Part shown: positions 5,796 through 5,970 of the stretch, piece after piece
Layout: every line of letters starts with the position of its first letter
Position numbering within the stretch: position 1 is the stretch's first letter
From: Eggerthellaceae bacterium
Lineage (GTDB): Bacteria; Actinomycetota; Coriobacteriia; Coriobacteriales; Eggerthellaceae
Reading direction: 5' to 3'
Assembly (NCBI GenBank): GCA_003452695.1
Contig: DMNP01000293.1
Coordinates: forward strand, 1-5,970
Length of the DNA: 5,970 nucleotides
Translations under genes and position numbers: made by a program
The notes under the pieces: model-generated
What the model was told of the DNA's origin: nothing
Database searches by the model: none
The model's input: only the letters and a program-made list of their open reading frames with translations

Positions 5796-5970
5796 ATGGC
5801 AATGAATGGCGACAAGGTGAAAATCGAGCCAGGGTCGGTGCAGGAAACGCTGATCATTCCGCTTTATGGGCGAAAGCTGTGCTCAGAGGCGTTTCCCAAC
5901 CTGTACACGGACAAAAGCGCAGCCGAACTGTGCGCCAGCCTGGACTACGATTTCTCGGAACTCGACTCCA
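5796..5970 (+). CDS. Class I SAM-dependent methyltransferase (TcmP/LCM type), partial, continues past the right edge
   Basis: Only about 58 codons are visible. They read MAMNGDKVKIEPGSVQETLI and then IPLYGRKLCSEAFPNLYTDK, SAAELCASLDYDFSELDS. This matches the N-terminus of the leucine carboxyl methyltransferase/TcmP-like O-methyltransferase family, whose members typically begin with a VPETLLIPLYYRA-like helix followed by DPYAVELVERIDYDF-like residues. The glycine-rich SAM-binding loop would lie downstream, outside the window, so catalytic competence cannot be judged. The substrate is unknown; family members methylate carboxylates or phenols of small molecules. The gene has a near-consensus promoter and a consensus ribosome binding site, suggesting good expression. 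ATG 5790 is an alternative start, adding two residues. Confidence 0.75.
   Translation, partial: MAMNGDKVKIEPGSVQETLIIPLYGRKLCSEAFPNLYTDKSAAELCASLDYDFSELDS

Overview
The window holds six protein genes on both strands: one runs off the left edge and one off the right edge. The high GC content, the TlpA-free lipocalin-like lipoprotein with an Ala/Ser tail, the DUF554 protein and especially the AbiEi/DUF559-like protein of a type expanded in Coriobacteriia together suggest a gut-type actinobacterium of the Eggerthellaceae or a relative. This is an inference from protein style; no rRNA or other taxonomic marker is present apart from prfA.

Layout. Positions 1-919 (minus) are the first 306 codons of prfA, peptide chain release factor 1. 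A 339-bp divergent gap follows and contains a perfect 58-bp palindrome. Positions 1259-1978 (plus) encode a secreted lipoprotein with a small beta-rich domain and a long Ala/Ser tail. Facing it is 2139-3185 (minus), a QueG-like protein with two [4Fe-4S] cluster motifs and an unusual N-terminal extension built from four 42-bp tandem repeats. A 438-bp AT-rich divergent gap (3186-3623) carries two separate inverted-repeat pairs, one with arms of about 55 bp. Positions 3624-4640 (plus) encode an orphan protein with a C-terminal PD-(D/E)XK/DUF559-like nuclease signature. It converges, 22 bp away, on 4663-5388 (minus), a DUF554 integral membrane protein. The right end has a strong sigma70-type promoter, a possible 16-residue leader peptide and the start of a class I SAM-dependent methyltransferase gene of the TcmP/LCM type.

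The genes do not form an operon or an obvious pathway: no two neighbours are co-directional and tightly spaced, and the order alternates minus, plus, minus, plus, minus, plus. Each gene is probably its own transcription unit. The most interesting material is non-coding: the 58-bp palindrome, the long inverted repeat in front of the nuclease-like gene, and the leader-peptide arrangement before the methyltransferase. No tRNA, rRNA, CRISPR array, complete insertion sequence or replication origin was seen. I cannot show that the window contains a new defence or mobile system; the orphan nuclease-like gene with its inverted-repeat leader is the best candidate for a second look.
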